Source: Planctomycetaceae bacterium
Lineage (GTDB): Bacteria; Planctomycetota; Planctomycetia; Planctomycetales; Planctomycetaceae
Reading direction: 5' to 3'
DNA: 64,000 nt
Assembly: GCA_015485495.1 (NCBI GenBank)
Contig: WFTL01000134.1
Coordinates: forward strand, 1 to 64,000
The notes under the pieces were generated by a model. The model saw nothing but the letters and a program-made list of their open reading frames with translations. It was not told the origin of the DNA and did no database searches. Positions within the stretch are counted from its first letter, which is position 1. Every line of letters starts with the position of its first letter. This document shows positions 53,058 through 63,208 of this stretch, piece by piece. The translations under genes and the position numbers were made by a program.

Positions 53058-54101
53058 ATGTCTTCCGCTTCTCCGTCTTCTGAACTTCCCACTGCGGCGC
53101 CCACGGCGCGCCCGGTGCTGTCCGTACGGAATCTGACCACACAGTTCCGCACCGACCGCGGCCTGCTCACGGCGGTCGACAGCGTGTCTTTCGACGTGTT
53201 CGAAGGCGAAGTGCTGGGCATCGTGGGAGAATCCGGATGCGGCAAGTCCGTCACAGCGCGGTCCATCATGAGACTGCTTCCGGAGCACATCACCCGCTAC
53301 GGTCCGGACAGCCGGGTGGAATTTTCCGGCTGCAATCTGCTGGAACTGAAAGAGCGCCGGATGCGGCGGATTCGAGGCGACCGCATCGCCATGATCTTCC
53401 AGGAACCCATGACGGCTCTGAATCCTGTGTACACGATCGGAGCGCAGCTTGACGAAGCCCTGCGCTACCACACGTCGCTTTCCCGGCGGGAACGCCGGCG
53501 ACGCGTTCTGGAACTGCTCGAACGCGTGGAGATCCCCAGTCCCGAACGACGACGGCGCGAATACCCGCATCAGCTCTCCGGCGGCATGCGGCAGCGCATC
53601 GTCATCGCCATGGCTCTGGCCTGCGAGCCCGATGTGCTCATCGCCGACGAACCCACCACAGCGCTGGACGTCACCATTCAGGCTCAGATCCTGCGACTGA
53701 TGGACGAACTGAGAAAAACCTCTCAGACCGCCATCGTTCTCATCACACACGATCTGGGTGTCGTGGCCCAGATGTGCGACCGGGTCGTGGTCATGTATGC
53801 CGGACAGGTTGTTGAATCGGCCGGCGTCGACGACCTGTTCCACGATGCGGCCCATCCGTACACCCGTGCCCTGCTGGAATCCATTCCGCGTTCGGGGGCC
53901 CGCAGAACGGGACGTCTGGCCACCATTCCCGGCATGGTCCCCGGACTCGATGAGATGCCGGCGGCCTGCCGCTTCGCCGAACGGTGCAGCGGCCGGGAGG
54001 ATCGCTGCACCCGGATCGCTCCCCGGCTGACGGACATCACCGACGCCCGAAGCGTTCGCTGCCATTTTCCCATGCACCAGGCCGCCGGGGAGACGCACTG
54101 A
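53058..54101 (+). CDS. ABC peptide transporter ATPase, DppD/OppD type
   Basis: A 347-residue nucleotide-binding subunit with Walker [14 protein letters not shown] (about 57-69), Q-loop [17 protein letters not shown], signature [15 protein letters not shown] and Walker [16 protein letters not shown]. The C-terminal oligopeptide domain ([19 protein letters not shown], then [12 protein letters not shown]) carries the Cys residues that bind an iron-sulfur cluster in some DppD proteins. It starts 4 bases after the DppC stop. It pairs with the next gene as a heterodimer. Confidence 0.94.
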   Translation: MSSASPSSELPTAAPTARPVLSVRNLTTQFRTDRGLLTAVDSVSFDVFEGEVLGIVGESGCGKSVTARSIMRLLPEHITRYGPDSRVEFSGCNLLELKERRMRRIRGDRIAMIFQEPMTALNPVYTIGAQLDEALRYHTSLSRRERRRRVLELLERVEIPSPERRRREYPHQLSGGMRQRIVIAMALACEPDVLIADEPTTALDVTIQAQILRLMDELRKTSQTAIVLITHDLGVVAQMCDRVVVMYAGQVVESAGVDDLFHDAAHPYTRALLESIPRSGARRTGRLATIPGMVPGLDEMPAACRFAERCSGREDRCTRIAPRLTDITDARSVRCHFPMHQAAGETH

Positions 54102-54102
54102 G

Positions 54103-55122
54103 ATGGCTTTGCTGCAGGTGAACCGTCTGTATAAGCAGTTCCCCGTCCGCGGCGGACTGCTCAACCGGCCCATCGGAGCCGTCCAGGCAGTGACCGATGT
54201 GAGCTTCGAACTCGATCAGGGCGTGACTCTGGGAGTCATCGGAGAATCCGGGTGCGGCAAATCGACCCTGGGCAAAACGATCATCGGCCTGCACCGGCCC
54301 ACCAGGGGCACGGTGACATTCGACGGCGTCGAAATCACGTCGCTGTCGCATCGCGGCATGATGCCGCTGAGACGACGGATGCAGTTCATCTTCCAGGACC
54401 CCTATTCGTCTCTGAACCCCCGCATGACGGCCGGCCAGATGCTCAGCGAAGTCATCCGCTTTCACGACATCGTGTCGCCCCGCCAGCGCACCCGATACAT
54501 CGAAGAACTGCTGGAAATCGTCCAGATGCGGCCCGACGCCCGCCACCGCTATCCCCACGAATTTTCAGGAGGCCAGCGGCAGCGTCTCAACATCGCCCGC
54601 GCCCTGGCCGTGAAACCCGATTTCATCATTGCCGATGAACCGGTGTCCGCCCTGGACGTGTCCGTTCAGGCCCAGATCCTCAACCTGCTGATGGATCTGA
54701 GAGAACGCTTCGGACTGACCATCATGTTCATCAGTCATGATCTGAAAGTCGTGGAACACTTCTGCGATGAGATGATCGTGATGTATCTGGGGCAGGTGAT
54801 GGAACGGCTGTCCTGCGACCGGATTCAGCAGACCGCCCGCCACCCGTACACCCAGGCCCTGCTGAAATCGAATCCCATCAACGACCCGCGCGACCGGACA
54901 GAACTGCATGTTCTGGAAGGCGAAGTTCCCAGCCCCCGCAACCCTCCGCCGGGCTGTCCGTTCGTCACACGGTGCCCTGTGGCCGAATCACGCTGCCAGA
55001 CACAGCGTCCGGGCCTGGTGCCGGTCGGCCGTCGCCACGATGCCGCCTGCTGGCTGGTCGATGCGGATGCCGCATCTGCCGTTTCCTCCGGTTCCGGCAA
55101 AACAGCAGGGTCTTCCGACTGA
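54103..55122 (+). CDS. ABC peptide transporter ATPase, DppF/OppF type
   Basis: A 339-residue partner ATPase. Walker [16 protein letters not shown]-loop FQDPYSSLNPRMTAG, signature FSGGQRQRLNIARAL and Walker B FIIADEPVSALDVS are intact. The C-terminal oligo_HPY region GEVPSPRNPPPGCPFVTRCPVAESRC is typical. It starts one base after the DppD stop with GGGGAG upstream and ends the operon three bases before a convergent sulfatase gene. Confidence 0.94.
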   Translation: MALLQVNRLYKQFPVRGGLLNRPIGAVQAVTDVSFELDQGVTLGVIGESGCGKSTLGKTIIGLHRPTRGTVTFDGVEITSLSHRGMMPLRRRMQFIFQDPYSSLNPRMTAGQMLSEVIRFHDIVSPRQRTRYIEELLEIVQMRPDARHRYPHEFSGGQRQRLNIARALAVKPDFIIADEPVSALDVSVQAQILNLLMDLRERFGLTIMFISHDLKVVEHFCDEMIVMYLGQVMERLSCDRIQQTARHPYTQALLKSNPINDPRDRTELHVLEGEVPSPRNPPPGCPFVTRCPVAESRCQTQRPGLVPVGRRHDAACWLVDADAASAVSSGSGKTAGSSD

Positions 55123-55125
55123 CAG

Positions 55126-56571
55126 TTATGGCGCTGCTGTTCCCGAATCCGACGATGAACCGGCCAGTTCCGGAAACGCGCCCGCCAGATCCAGATCGTC
55201 TCCCGTCTGCCGCTGCAGAACCTGCAGCCGGGCGAACAGCCGCCGCTGCCGCCCGAGTGTCTGTGGACTGCCGGCCAGGTCATTTCTTTCGAACGGATCC
55301 TGACTCAGATCGAAAAAACGCCGCCGTCTGATGGCCGGGTAGAGAATCAGTTTGTCCTGTCCGGAAGTGATCATCCGCTGCATGTCCATCCATGCTCCGT
55401 ACGCCGTTCCGCTCACGTCCGGCACCGGATCGCGCACCTGGTCCATCAGCGACGGAAATTCCACGTGATCGGGCCTTTCGATGCCGGCAATGTCCAGAAC
55501 CGTCGGCATGATGCTCTGCAGACAGACCCGCTTCCCGCAGCGCCCTCCCGGTCGGGCTCCCGGGCCACAGACAATCAGCGGCACCCGCACACTGGGATCG
55601 TACATGTTCTGTTTTCCCATCAGCCCGTGGTGCCCGCATGCCAGGCCATGATCGGCCGAAAAGACAATCCATGTCCGCTTCGAAAGTCCGCTTTCTTCCA
55701 GAGCATCCAGAATGCGGCCGATCTGCTCGTCCATGTGGCTGATGATCGCATAGTACTCCTGACGATGAACGCGCACGGCATACGGTGTTCTGGGAAACGG
55801 AGCCAGCCGTTCATCCCGGATGCGGTTGCTGCCGATATCGTACGGGTATTCAGGAAGGAAATTCGGCGGCACCTGAATCACTTCCGGCGGATAACGATCC
55901 ACGAAACGTTTCGGTGACTGGCGCGGATCGTGAGGGGCGCTGAAGGCCAGATACATGAAGAACGGTCGCGAATCACCGGCGGCCATGCGGAGAAAATCAC
56001 GGCCGTCATCCGCAACGACCTCACTCCAGTGACGCCCTCCCTCCCAGTGTCCTCCCAGCGACGTGTCCCACGGACTCCACCGCGTATCCTTCGGAGACTG
56101 AGGGCGATCATACGCGGATTGCACGGTTTTCGGCATGCCGCCCCGCACGTGCCGGACCACATCGAACACCCGCTCGGCCGGTGCCTTCACGTGCCACTTT
56201 CCGGAAAAATACGTCCGGTATCCGTGCTGCTGCATGATCTGCGGCCACAGTCTTCTTTCCGGAACCCAGTCGGATGCCAGCTTCCTTTCCGCGTCCCGCG
56301 CATGCCACAGAAAACGGCCCGTCATCAGCATCGTTCGGCTGGCCACACACACAGCGCCATGCCAGCCTCCCTGATTGTACGCATGCGTGAACAGAATGCC
56401 GCGACGAACAAGGCGATCCAGATTCGGCGTATCAATCTCCGCCTGTCCCGCTGCCGCGATCGTGTCAAAAGCCTGATCGTCAGCAAACAGGAACAGAATG
56501 TTCGGACGTTCCTGAGCTGCCCCGAGGGACACCTGCAGCCAGAGCACCAGACAGACCGTTCGCTTCATCAT
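55126..56571 (-). CDS. Secreted sulfatase
   Basis: A 481-residue arylsulfatase-family enzyme that removes sulfate from sulfated sugars or aromatic esters, presumably outside the cytoplasm. Signal peptide MMKRTVCLVLWLQVSLGAA; metal site NILFLFADDQAFD; the active-site CVASRTMLMTGR, whose Cys is converted to formylglycine; and HDPRQSP, VFSADHGLACGHHGLMGKQNMYD. Such enzymes are abundant in marine planctomycetes. The start is one of two adjacent ATGs at 56571/56568; a GTG or ATG further up is not supported. Requires a maturation enzyme encoded elsewhere. Confidence 0.92.
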   Translation of the reverse strand: MMKRTVCLVLWLQVSLGAAQERPNILFLFADDQAFDTIAAAGQAEIDTPNLDRLVRRGILFTHAYNQGGWHGAVCVASRTMLMTGRFLWHARDAERKLASDWVPERRLWPQIMQQHGYRTYFSGKWHVKAPAERVFDVVRHVRGGMPKTVQSAYDRPQSPKDTRWSPWDTSLGGHWEGGRHWSEVVADDGRDFLRMAAGDSRPFFMYLAFSAPHDPRQSPKRFVDRYPPEVIQVPPNFLPEYPYDIGSNRIRDERLAPFPRTPYAVRVHRQEYYAIISHMDEQIGRILDALEESGLSKRTWIVFSADHGLACGHHGLMGKQNMYDPSVRVPLIVCGPGARPGGRCGKRVCLQSIMPTVLDIAGIERPDHVEFPSLMDQVRDPVPDVSGTAYGAWMDMQRMITSGQDKLILYPAIRRRRFFDLSQDPFERNDLAGSPQTLGRQRRLFARLQVLQRQTGDDLDLAGAFPELAGSSSDSGTAAP

Positions 56572-56661
56572 GACACTCAGCGGAAACCGTCCGCTTCCAT
56601 CCCCTGCAGATATCCACACACCTCACACACCTCACCGAATCGGACGGCTCCCATCCGCCAC

Positions 56662-57597
56662 TCAGTCCAGTTCCTGCAGACAGGTACTCAGATAACGGCG
56701 CGATCGATTGATTTCTTCCGTGACCTGCGACGTCGTTTCGCGAATGGGAACGCCGCGCGGAACCGGATGCATGAAAATCTCCGTCCAGCCCTGATAGTCG
56801 ATGTCCTTCAGAGCCTGCAGCAGAGGGCGAAAATCGAGCGAACCGCGTCCGGGAAGCTGCAGCAGTTCCTCTTCCTTCGGCAGCTTTTCCATGCACCCGT
56901 GTCCGTGCTGCCAGGCATAGAACATGGCGATTCGAGATCCCACGGTCCGAATGAGATCACTGAGAAGGACCGTATCCTGGGGCAGATGATAGGGGGCAAG
57001 GGCGATGCCCAGATGCGGATGATCGCACAGTTCCACAAGCCATTTCAGCGAGTCGGCCGTTTCGAACAGACCGTGACCGTGGTTTTCGATGGCGATCGTC
57101 ACGCCCGTTTCTTCCGCCACGTCCAGATGCGGCTTCATCTGGTCGACGAACCGCTGCACGGCGCTGCGCAGTGCGTCTCCTTCCTGTCCTCGCGGTCCGC
57201 GGCCGCCGGTCACAATGAGCGAACATCCCAGACGCCGCGCCAGACGCATTTCCTTCTGAAGGCGAAACGGGCCGAGCGCATACTGCGTGATGCAGCCCAC
57301 CTGCACGCCGGCATCCGCGGCCAGAGAAAGGAACGTGTCTTCGCCAAGCGTGTCCACCTGTTCCCGCTGGCTGCCGTGAACGCGGGGCCACAGATCGACA
57401 GCGGACGCTCCGCAGCGCTGTACCTCCGGAAAAATGTCCCGCACGTCGGTGTAACCATACATGCAGGATCCCACAATGTACTTCAGTCGGAATCCGCCGA
57501 TCTCTTCCCGGTCGGCAGCCGCCTGCCTGCGGGAAGTGCTGAGTGCCCCGGCCGCGGCAGCCAGACGTGTTCCGAAGGTACGCCGATTCAGTCGCAT
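56662..57597 (-). CDS. Tat-type sugar isomerase/epimerase-like TIM-barrel protein
   Basis: A 311-residue AP endonuclease 2-like TIM barrel. The N-terminus MRLNRRTFGTRLAAAAGAL is a twin-arginine signal (NRRTFGT), so it is folded before export. The barrel is recognisable from GYTDVRDIFPEVQRCGASAVDLW, SLIVTGGRGPRG, GVTIAIENHGHGLFET, LGIALAPYHLP, IAMFYAWQHG and DYQGWTEIFMHP, which carry the usual metal-binding Glu, Asp and His. Substrate unknown. It follows the sulfatase on the same strand, so both may act on the same glycan. Confidence 0.85.
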   Translation of the reverse strand: MRLNRRTFGTRLAAAAGALSTSRRQAAADREEIGGFRLKYIVGSCMYGYTDVRDIFPEVQRCGASAVDLWPRVHGSQREQVDTLGEDTFLSLAADAGVQVGCITQYALGPFRLQKEMRLARRLGCSLIVTGGRGPRGQEGDALRSAVQRFVDQMKPHLDVAEETGVTIAIENHGHGLFETADSLKWLVELCDHPHLGIALAPYHLPQDTVLLSDLIRTVGSRIAMFYAWQHGHGCMEKLPKEEELLQLPGRGSLDFRPLLQALKDIDYQGWTEIFMHPVPRGVPIRETTSQVTEEINRSRRYLSTCLQELD

Positions 57598-58077
57598 GTT
57601 GTCTCCGGCTGCGAACAGACGGTTTCCGCCCGGAAAATCAGACGTCCCGGACAGGATCTGCCATCACGGTCCGACAGTCGACTGGCCCCATTGGCCGAAC
57701 CGCGCGGCCGCCCGCCCAGTCTAGTGACTCCCCGGACACCAGGCACATGTCCGATTGCCTCTCTGGAACACATTCCGTTGATTTTCCATGTCCCGACTCC
57801 GAAACGGACACGGCGGCAGCCCGGCCCCGCCGTCGTTCTCTCATTCCTTGCCCTGCTCCCCGGGCAACATGCTGCCCCTGTGCGGATATTCTCGTGTCCG
57901 GCAGCCTCGTGTCTGCATGGCCATTTGCTCGATTCTGACCGGTCGGACGGCAGCCCCCCTTGATCTGTGTCAGGACCAGGGCACCATAAACGAACGAATC
58001 CGCATGCTCGTCGGCCCGAACCGTTCGAACCCGACGGCAAAACAATCTCACCTGTCTTTCGTTCTGGATGATTCACA
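57598..58077. promoter_or_regulatory. Intergenic region between divergent genes
   Basis: About 480 bases between the Tat-exported barrel and the cytochrome-type gene. The minus-strand open frames here have no start signal or recognisable composition and are not called. Promoters for both directions must be within it. Confidence 0.4.
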
Positions 58078-58569
58078 ATGCGTCCTGTCGTCTTCTGTTC
58101 GTTCGTCGTGCTGCCGGCGGTTCTGATTTTCGGCACCGTGCCGCTGATCCCGTCCATCGTGTCCTCCCGCCACAAAGTGGCTGCCGCCACATCGCAGCCG
58201 GCTCCGCAGATGGAATCTGTGGAACAGGACATGCATGAATTCATGGAATACGTCTTCCAGCCGACATACCGCCGTCTCCGAAAAAACCTGAATGATCAGG
58301 CCGCCGAAGGCCCTTCCTGGAAGGCCATCCGTTCCGATGCCCTCATTCTGGCGGAAAGCTGCAACCTGCTGTTTCTGCGGCAGCCTGAAGCCGATGCGGA
58401 CGACTGGATCCGACATGCCGCCGCCGCCCGGGCCGGAGGATCCGACATGTACAAGGCCGCTCAGTCCAAAGACTTTCCCAAAACCGCGGCTGCTTTCCGG
58501 TCCATGCTGAACCACTGCAATGCGTGCCACCGCCAGTTCGAAGACGGGCGTCACATCCTGAAGCCCTGA
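58078..58569 (+). CDS. Cytochrome c'-like haem protein
   Basis: A 163-residue exported protein. The N-terminal signal ([21 protein letters not shown]) is followed by a mainly helical domain ending in the haem-binding CNACHRQF (about 151-158), close to the C-terminus as in cytochrome c' four-helix bundles. An N-terminal methionine-like ligand cannot be chosen with confidence. Periplasmic electron transfer or gas binding is the likely role. It begins a plus-strand run with an RraA-like gene and a cobalamin adenosyltransferase; the spacing of 74 bases to the next gene allows one transcript. Confidence 0.82.
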   Translation: MRPVVFCSFVVLPAVLIFGTVPLIPSIVSSRHKVAAATSQPAPQMESVEQDMHEFMEYVFQPTYRRLRKNLNDQAAEGPSWKAIRSDALILAESCNLLFLRQPEADADDWIRHAAAARAGGSDMYKAAQSKDFPKTAAAFRSMLNHCNACHRQFEDGRHILKP

Positions 58570-58643
58570 CAGCACCGTCCCGGCTGATGACACGACCGGC
58601 TGCCGGTCCCCCGTCCCCTTCATCAGAAACAGAAGGACCGCCC

Positions 58644-59360
58644 GTGTCTCTTTCCATTGAGACTCTGAATGCCCTGCGGCAGTACGACACCCCCACGGTC
58701 TGCAATGTCATCGAACTGTTCGATGTACGCCCCCGCAGTACCGGCTACATGAATGCGTCCATTCAGGCCTGCTTTCCGAACCTGCCGCCGATGGTGGGAT
58801 TCGCGCTCACATCTGAATTCCGCGCTTTGTCTCCGTCGCGGTCGGATGCCTATGGCGGCCTGCCGGCTCAGCTCGAAGCCATGCAGTCGCTTCCCGGTCC
58901 TCCGGTCATCGTGTTCCAGGACCTGGACGTTCCTTCCGCGGCAGCTACGTTCGGGGAAGTGATGTGTTCCACTTACAAGGCATTCGGCGCGGCAGGACTG
59001 ATCACATCGGGCACGGGCCGCGACCTGGATCAGGTGGCCGCTCTGGAATTTCCCGCATTCACATCCGGCACCTGCTGTTCTCACGGCGACTGCCATATCC
59101 TGTCCATCAACGTGCCGGTGGTTGTTGGCGGCATCACGATTTATCCGGGCGATCTGCTGCATGGAGACCGCAACGGCGTCACCACGATTCCTCCGGAAAT
59201 CGCGTCCGAAATTCCGGATGCGTGCGAGGAATTCATGAAGGCCGAAGCCCACGTGATTGAATACGTGCGTCAGGGCACACCGACCGTTCAGGGATTTCAG
59301 GAAGCCGCGCAGGCGATGTCGGCCGATATTCGCGCTCTGGCCGATCGGCTGCGGCGCTGA
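58644..59360 (+). CDS. RraA-like aldolase/decarboxylase family protein
   Basis: A 238-residue protein of the RraA/HMG aldolase family. Diagnostic parts are [58 protein letters not shown] and [17 protein letters not shown]; the R-D pair and the GDxxGV loop are the catalytic/metal region. Members are 4-hydroxy-4-methyl-2-oxoglutarate aldolases, oxaloacetate decarboxylases or RNase E inhibitors, so the reaction is open. I use the GTG at 58644, with AAGGA eight bases upstream; the open frame further up is low complexity. Confidence 0.84.
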   Translation: MSLSIETLNALRQYDTPTVCNVIELFDVRPRSTGYMNASIQACFPNLPPMVGFALTSEFRALSPSRSDAYGGLPAQLEAMQSLPGPPVIVFQDLDVPSAAATFGEVMCSTYKAFGAAGLITSGTGRDLDQVAALEFPAFTSGTCCSHGDCHILSINVPVVVGGITIYPGDLLHGDRNGVTTIPPEIASEIPDACEEFMKAEAHVIEYVRQGTPTVQGFQEAAQAMSADIRALADRLRR

Positions 59361-59392
59361 CCGGCAGGTCCCCGGACCGGAGAACAGCCATC

Positions 59393-59971
59393 ATGGTACG
59401 CATCGACCGAATCTACACGCGTTCCGGTGATGCCGGTCAGACGTCGCTGGGCGACGGGTCCCGCGTGGAAAAGACCGATCAGCGGATTGCCGTCATGGGC
59501 AGCGTCGATGAAGTCAACAGTCACCTGGGACAGGCCGCAGCATTCAGCAGTTCGAAAACGCTGACGGCCCTTCTGGAACAGCTTCAGCAGCTCCTGTTCG
59601 ATCTGGGAGCGGACCTGTGCTGTCCGGCTGATAAAACTGCCGAACACGATGCGTGCCCCCGCATCGCTGCGAAACACGTCACCTGGCTGGAACAGCGTAT
59701 CGATGAATGGTCGAAACCGCTGAGTCCTCTGAACAGCTTCATTCTGCCAGGCGGCAGCCCGTGCGCGGCGGCTCTTCATGTGAGCCGAGCGGTGTGCCGT
59801 CGAGCTGAACGGGAGTTTCTTCGGCTTCTGGAACATTCCGGCCGGGAAACAGTCAACGAACACACGGGCGTTTTTCTGAATCGCCTGTCCGACCTGCTGT
59901 TTGTCCTGGCCCGCGCGGCCAACGACAACGGCCAGGCCGATGTTCTCTGGGATCCTGCCCGAACCGTGTGA
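59393..59971 (+). CDS. PduO-type cob(I)alamin adenosyltransferase
   Basis: A 192-residue enzyme that transfers the adenosyl group of ATP to cob(I)alamin to make coenzyme B12. The ATP-binding N-terminus RIYTRSGDAGQTSLGDGSRVEKTD and the trimer motif MGSVDEVNSHLG are textbook PduO, as is FILPGGSPCAAALHVSRAVCRRAER. It lies 32 bases after the RraA-like gene and 6 bases before an unknown small gene. A B12-dependent partner is not in the window. Confidence 0.93.
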   Translation: MVRIDRIYTRSGDAGQTSLGDGSRVEKTDQRIAVMGSVDEVNSHLGQAAAFSSSKTLTALLEQLQQLLFDLGADLCCPADKTAEHDACPRIAAKHVTWLEQRIDEWSKPLSPLNSFILPGGSPCAAALHVSRAVCRRAEREFLRLLEHSGRETVNEHTGVFLNRLSDLLFVLARAANDNGQADVLWDPARTV

Positions 59972-59977
59972 CCTGCG

Positions 59978-60382
59978 ATGAACGACCGTCCCGAAGCCGA
60001 TCCGCTCCGGCGTCTTGTGAACGAATTTCAGAAAACAATGGCCCATGCCTGGATGGTTCGCACGTTCGTCAAGCATTCGGATGAAATCGAGGAATTCCCG
60101 GAACTGATGGGTATCGTGCGGGCGGTGTTCGATATGAGCCGGGCGATTGAAAACAAAGCCGATGACCCGCCTGCCTACTTCCGATTCGCTCAGAAGAAGA
60201 TGAACGGTCTGCGCCGGGCGGTGCAGCAGTTTCGCGAAGATGCCTGGCGCGCCTCGACACACACGAATTTCCAGCAGGCGGTCCTGTCCATCGAACATGC
60301 CCTGGAACGGCTGGAGGACATCCTGCAGCGTGTTCGCGTGCTCCAGGAAGGCGGGAACCTGCCTGACCGTCCGGAAAGCTGA
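59978..60382 (+). CDS. Unrecognised small helical protein
   Basis: A 134-residue soluble, almost fully helical protein with no signal or membrane segment and no family I can name. Segments such as LVNEFQKTMAHAWMVRTFVKHSD, NGLRRAVQQFREDAW and HALERLEDILQRVRVLQEG suggest a helical bundle. It starts 6 bases after the PduO gene and is likely translated with it. A role linked to cobalamin chemistry is only a guess from context. Confidence 0.72.
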   Translation: MNDRPEADPLRRLVNEFQKTMAHAWMVRTFVKHSDEIEEFPELMGIVRAVFDMSRAIENKADDPPAYFRFAQKKMNGLRRAVQQFREDAWRASTHTNFQQAVLSIEHALERLEDILQRVRVLQEGGNLPDRPES

Positions 60383-60392
60383 CACTGCCGCA

Positions 60393-60408
60393 TCCGGGCC
60401 CCCCCGGA
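60393..60408. terminator. Short hairpin between convergent genes
   Basis: TCCGGG-CCCC-CCCGGA, a 6-base stem 10 bases after the small helical gene, in the gap before the convergent oxidoreductase gene. No T run follows, so the call is weak. Confidence 0.35.
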
Positions 60409-60482
60409 CGACCGTCACCCGTTCACCATCCGTCGCGTTTTCCACGTTCAGGCATCCCGTCCACGCACACCGCACGCGCGGT

Positions 60483-61514
60483 TCACGCACTGATTTTCTG
60501 CTGCGTTCCGCTGCGGGCTGATTTCAGAGCCGCCAGGCTGACTTTCAGCGTCTGAGCGGCTTCGGCCAGACTGCAAGGAGGCGGCAGACGGCCTTCCAGC
60601 ACATCCAGCATGGTTTCGGCGTTACGAATGTACCAGGCATCCCGGTCTTCGAATCGGTGCTCCTCCCATTCCCACGTGCCATCCGGTTCGCTCATCCAGC
60701 CCAGCCGATGCCGATGCAGTTCGAAGCGCACGGTGGCCTCTTCACACACGACCGTCAGAGTCGATTCGTTGGGATGCTGGTACATGTTGAGCGAATAGAC
60801 GGCCGGGATGTCTCCGTGCCGGGCGATCAGATGCACCGTGTCTTCCACATCAACCCCGGGCAGCTGCCGGTGGCACGCATCGCTGAACACGGACGTGATC
60901 GGCCCGGCACACCATTCGGCCATGTTGAGCAGATGCGTGATGGCATCCTGAATGGCGCCGCCTCCTGTTTCATGCCGGGCGAAGTACGTGTCGGCATAAG
61001 CGGGCCGATACAGGGCAAATCTCTGCCCCGATACGCCGCAGACCTGCAGCGGCGCTCCCCAGCGTCCGGACTGCATGCTTTCACGCAGACGGCGCACCAG
61101 CGGATGGGCTCTCAACTGATAACTCACCGCCGCCGTCAGCCCCCTGCGTGCAACCAGATTCTGCAGTTCATCCACGCCGTCCAGAGACGTCGCCAGGGGC
61201 TTTTCGATGATCAGGTGACAGCCGCATCGGGCCGCTTCCAGAGCGATCGGGACATGGGTATGGGCCGGCGTGGCCACCAGAACGGCATCCCAGGAATCCT
61301 GCAGAGCGTCCTGCGTCGACGCGTACGAATCAGACACGCTGTATGTCTGCTGCACGCGGTGTCGGGTCGCATCATCCGCTTCGCAGATGCCCAAAGAGAC
61401 CCGGCCGGTGGCCCGATAACAGCGTACGTGACGTTCCCCGATCGACCCACAGCCGATGATCAGTATTCTGTGTTGCTGCTGACTCACTGACCGATTCTCC
61501 CGTTCATCCGGCAT
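60483..61514 (-). CDS. Gfo/Idh/MocA family oxidoreductase
   Basis: A 343-residue NAD(P)-dependent dehydrogenase. RILIIGCGSIGERHVRCYRATG binds the dinucleotide, EKPLATSLDGVDELQNL carries the catalytic Lys, and QDAITHLLNMAEWCAG contains the conserved acid-His pair of the C-terminal domain. These enzymes act on sugars, inositols or related metabolites, so the substrate is open. The protein has no signal peptide and is probably cytoplasmic. It lies 212 bases downstream of tsaD on the same strand. Confidence 0.88.
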   Translation of the reverse strand: MPDERENRSVSQQQHRILIIGCGSIGERHVRCYRATGRVSLGICEADDATRHRVQQTYSVSDSYASTQDALQDSWDAVLVATPAHTHVPIALEAARCGCHLIIEKPLATSLDGVDELQNLVARRGLTAAVSYQLRAHPLVRRLRESMQSGRWGAPLQVCGVSGQRFALYRPAYADTYFARHETGGGAIQDAITHLLNMAEWCAGPITSVFSDACHRQLPGVDVEDTVHLIARHGDIPAVYSLNMYQHPNESTLTVVCEEATVRFELHRHRLGWMSEPDGTWEWEEHRFEDRDAWYIRNAETMLDVLEGRLPPPCSLAEAAQTLKVSLAALKSARSGTQQKISA

Positions 61515-61726
61515 CCTTCAGCAGCGGTCCCTGTCACATGCAAACCGCCCCATCTCCGCCCGGTCCGTTCCTCGGAACACTCAGGCCCGCCGCCACTCCG
61601 GCAGGACCGGCAGAAGAGGAACTGTCGCAGACCGACGGCCCGCTGAAAAGGCCGCCCTGGACCGTCGCCCTGTCCCAGGAGGCAATGTTTTCCGGAACGG
61701 CTGATGACCGGTCCTGGAAGAATCGT

Positions 61727-62791
61727 TCAGGATGACCCCGGCGAAGCCGAAGTGGCGTGCGGGGACCGGCGGCGGACCAGGCCGGGCAGAACATCGGCAT
61801 CCAGATCGGCTGTCCGCCCGGCCCGCAGATACTCCCAGGCAATGGCCGCCATGGCTGCGTTGTCCGTACAGTACTTCAAAGGAGCGATTCGGAGTTCGAT
61901 GTTTTCCTGCTGAGCCATCGCGGTGAGCTGGTCCCGCAGATGTCGATTGGCAGCGACTCCTCCTCCCACACACAGCCGCCGATGTCGGGTCTGCTTCAGG
62001 GCCCGCCGCGCCTTCTGCACCAGCACATCCACGACGGCTGCCTGAAACGATGCCGCCAGATCCGGCACGCGATCAACCGGTGTTTCCGACAGCTGTTCCG
62101 GCCCCGGAACACCGCGAGCCGCATACAGCACGGCCGTCTTCAGACCACTGAAGCTGAAATCCAGCCCGGGATTCTTCAGCATGGGACGCGGCATGTCGAA
62201 GGCCCTTGGATTCCCCGATTCGGCCGCCGCAGCCACAGACGGTCCGCCCGGATAGGGCAGTCCCAGAATCCGGGCCACTTTGTCGAAGGCTTCCCCGGCC
62301 GCATCATCCGTCGTCCCGCCGATCAGACGGAAGTCCACTGCCGATACGCAGTCGTACAGACTGGTATGGCCTCCGCTGACAACGAACCCCACACACGGAA
62401 AGATGGGTCCCTGTTCGTCCAGTCCGCAGGCATACACGTGGGCTTCGATGTGATTGACGGTCACCAGAGGAATGTCCAGGCACATGGCCAGGGTTTTGGC
62501 TGCAGTGAGTCCCACGAGCAGGGACCCGACCAGTCCCGGTTCGGACGTGACGGCAACAGCCGCCAGATCCGTCCGGCTGATTCCGGCAGCATCCAGAGCG
62601 GAAGACAGGACGGGAACGATGCGGGTCACATGGGCGCGGGAGGCGATTTCCGGAACGACCCCTCCGAACTCAGCGTGCAGCTGATCCTGCGACGCGACGA
62701 TACTGGACAGAATCTTCCCGTCGTCCCGGATCACGGCAGACGCCGTTTCGTCACAGGAGGATTCGATTGCCAGCAGATGTCTTCGGTTCAC
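61727..62791 (-). CDS. tsaD: tRNA N6-adenosine threonylcarbamoyltransferase TsaD
   Basis: A 354-residue ASKHA-fold enzyme that puts the threonylcarbamoyl group on A37 of ANN-reading tRNAs, together with TsaB and TsaE. Features are LLAIESSCDETASAVI (residues about 6-21), the iron/zinc site NHIEAHVYA near 115, FVVSGGHTSLY, TTDDAAGEAFDKVARILGLPYPGG and CVGGGVAANRHLR. Partners are not in the window. Translation begins at a GTG. The essential role makes this a core-chromosome marker. Confidence 0.95.
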   Translation of the reverse strand: MNRRHLLAIESSCDETASAVIRDDGKILSSIVASQDQLHAEFGGVVPEIASRAHVTRIVPVLSSALDAAGISRTDLAAVAVTSEPGLVGSLLVGLTAAKTLAMCLDIPLVTVNHIEAHVYACGLDEQGPIFPCVGFVVSGGHTSLYDCVSAVDFRLIGGTTDDAAGEAFDKVARILGLPYPGGPSVAAAAESGNPRAFDMPRPMLKNPGLDFSFSGLKTAVLYAARGVPGPEQLSETPVDRVPDLAASFQAAVVDVLVQKARRALKQTRHRRLCVGGGVAANRHLRDQLTAMAQQENIELRIAPLKYCTDNAAMAAIAWEYLRAGRTADLDADVLPGLVRRRSPHATSASPGSS

Positions 62792-63208
62792 CAGGCGTCT
62801 CCCGGAAAGGCAGCAGGCCCGCCACTGTCGCGGACGGCGTCCTGAGAGTCAACTGCGGTGCGGAACCGCTGCGGAACCGGTATTCGGCCGCCGTTCCCTG
62901 AGATTCCCGACCACGGCATTCATCACCGGACGGGCGGCGTTCCGGCCGCCACATGGACTCTTCGCCGGCCGTCTGCTGTGTGCGGATTATCGCCTGCGGG
63001 ATTGCGTCTGAGTGATCTGGAATGCCGGTTGACGCGCACTATGATGAACGGCCGAGGCGATTCTGTGCGGACAGGCCGCCGCAGCCTGCTGCGGCCGTTC
63101 CGGCAGCCGCATCACGATGGAAAACCGTTCCCTGAACTGGTCTTGCATCGTGCCGGCAGGTCCGTTTCTCCAGCGAACTGCGGAACATCCGAAACACACT
63201 GGATATCC
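62792..63208. promoter_or_regulatory. Intergenic region between tsaD and the last gene
   Basis: About 420 bases. An open frame runs through it in phase with the following gene, but it has no ribosome binding site and an Arg/Pro/His-rich composition unlike the gene itself, so I treat it as non-coding with promoters for both directions. Confidence 0.4.

Noticed and set aside
57588-58244. 218-residue minus-strand open frame before the cytochrome gene
   Set aside because: Overlaps the start of the cytochrome gene and the end region of the TIM-barrel start; no homologous segments seen.
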